Source: JBQTIY01 sp052387675
Lineage (GTDB): Bacteria; Planctomycetota; B15-G4
Length of the DNA: 64,000 bases
Assembly: GCA_052387675.1 (NCBI GenBank)
Contig: JBQTIY010000007.1
Location: forward strand, 389,966 to 453,965
Direction: 5' to 3'
In this document: positions 63,240 to 64,000 of the stretch, one piece after another
Numbering within the stretch: the first letter of the stretch is position 1
Layout: each line of letters starts with the position of its first letter
Made by a program: the position numbers and the translations under genes
Notes under the pieces: model-generated
What the model saw: the letters and a program-made list of their open reading frames with translations, nothing else
The model's database searches: none
Told to the model about the DNA's origin: nothing

Positions 63240-64000
63240 TCAGCCGTCGCGCGGCGGGTTCTCGGCCAGCACCGTGCCGTCGGCGGCGAGGATCTGCACG
63301 CACAACTCGCCTGGCTCGCGGCCTTCGACGAGACGGACTTCCGCGGCGGCAGCCACGTCCGCGGGTGACGAAGGCGCTGCCGGCGGCAGCGGCAGTTCGG
63401 AACCTTGCGCCAGCCGGCGCACGGCCTCGGCCACGCCCTGCCATTCGCCATTGGCCGCCAGGAGCACCGGCCCGGACAGGCTCTGCGTCGTGAAGCCGGG
63501 CGTGCGCGGCGGCTCGCGGCCGCTGTCCGGCGCGAGCGCGCGCAGGAGCTGACGATGCGGTTCATCGAGGAGCGTCTCGCTGTCGAGCGCCTCCTGCCAG
63601 CGAGCAATGTCGCGCACGGGTGCAATGAAGGCTCCCGCTCCCAGATCGGCCCAGGTGGGCACGCGTTCGGCGGGCGTGCCGACATCCTGGCCCTGCGCGT
63701 GGCCGCGCGCGAGGCGGCGACCGTCCCAGCGCGGCTCGCCCCACAGGCCGCTGGATGTCATGCGCGCGGGCCCCAAGAGGTTCTCGGCCGCGTAGGGCGA
63801 CCACGTGTCTTCGGCCACTTCCTCGACGAGCGCGATGAGCAGCGCGTAGCCGGGGCCGCTGACTTGCACCCGTTCGCCGGGCGGAAAGACGAGCGGCGCG
63901 GCGAGGAGCGCGCGCAGGGCTTCGGCGCGGCCGATCGTGGCTGCGCCGGCCACGTCCGCCGGCAGTCCGGAGCGATGCTCGAGCAATTGCCGCACCGTGA
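63240..64000 (-). CDS. Beta-lactamase-fold serine hydrolase, N-terminus off the window
   Basis: The last 253 residues of a class C beta-lactamase-like protein. TVRQLLEHRSGLP is the HTSGL-like block following SxxK, which lies outside the window. The YxN motif (usually YSNxGYxLL) appears as VSGPGYALL, so Tyr and Asn are missing. The C-terminal part resembles an esterase/LACTB domain with a distinct tail (AEVRLVEGREPGE, ILAADGTVLAENPP). It lies 108 bp upstream of the tricorn gene in the same orientation. Confidence 0.78.
   Translation of the reverse strand, partial: TVRQLLEHRSGLPADVAGAATIGRAEALRALLAAPLVFPPGERVQVSGPGYALLIALVEEVAEDTWSPYAAENLLGPARMTSSGLWGEPRWDGRRLARGHAQGQDVGTPAERVPTWADLGAGAFIAPVRDIARWQEALDSETLLDEPHRQLLRALAPDSGREPPRTPGFTTQSLSGPVLLAANGEWQGVAEAVRRLAQGSELPLPPAAPSSPADVAAAAEVRLVEGREPGELCVQILAADGTVLAENPPRDG

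Overview
The window comes from a high-GC, Gram-negative-type bacterium with compact operons. Its likely affiliation is Planctomycetota, which is an inference. It rests on three things: a Ser/Thr kinase with 14 WD40 repeats, several large secreted beta-propeller proteins (BNR/Asp-box, SBBP-type, galactose-oxidase type), and two of those proteins ending in a Gly/Pro-rich C-terminal segment that I associate with such secreted proteins. Kdo activation (kdsB), a possible Kdo kinase, anhydro-MurNAc kinase and an orphan GspK show an outer membrane, LPS and peptidoglycan recycling. No tRNA, rRNA, CRISPR array or transposase was seen. Intergenic stretches are all under 300 bp, and neighbouring genes often overlap by four bases (ATGA, GTGA and, once, apparently CTGA).

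Layout. 1-10 kb: the end of an ahpCD peroxide-defence operon, a small Cys-rich protein, a diphthine-ammonia-ligase-like PP-loop protein, cystathionine beta-synthase coupled to the WD40 kinase, an ion-transporter-like permease, ogt plus a methyltransferase, and rraA. 10.5-17.5 kb (minus strand): rimO-pgsA-pgpA-SpoIIE-like phosphatase-mazG-like-priA, almost all overlapping; the phosphatase appears to lack metal-ligand residues. 17.7-23.4 kb: a secreted BNR-repeat protein and ftsK. A 173-bp repeat, identical over 113 bp, lies between convergent genes at 10.3 kb and again at 20.3 kb. 23.5-31.2 kb: a PilZ protein, then the housekeeping run aroF-tpiA-secG-pyrE-yicC-gmk-rpoZ, then gspK. 31.3-40.2 kb: glycosyltransferases, a YdeI-like protein, a secreted propeller, an ABC-F ATPase, and an aldehyde dehydrogenase-YkgJ-ornithine cyclodeaminase-like-glycosyltransferase run. 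40.2-44.3 kb (minus): LysM protein-anmK-mtnP-TPR lipoprotein behind a good sigma70-type promoter. 44.4-49.8 kb: a Kdo-kinase-like protein divergent from lipoprotein-kdsB-pyrG-DUF1844-glycosyltransferase.

49.8-54.4 kb is the most unusual part: a two-gene unit of visibly lower GC encoding an SBBP-repeat secreted protein and a copper-radical oxidase of the galactose/glyoxal oxidase type with all five active-site residues. A (GA)10 tract sits at its 5' end. The best-placed ATG and Shine-Dalgarno are out of frame by exactly one GA unit, which suggests phase variation. Next to it, an NsrR-like Rrf2 regulator has a near-perfect 19-bp palindrome over its own promoter and precedes a single-domain NO-detoxifying globin. 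The rest holds glutaryl-CoA dehydrogenase, a pirin, metG with a catalytic-domain insertion, a tricorn protease homologue and a truncated beta-lactamase-fold protein running off the right edge.
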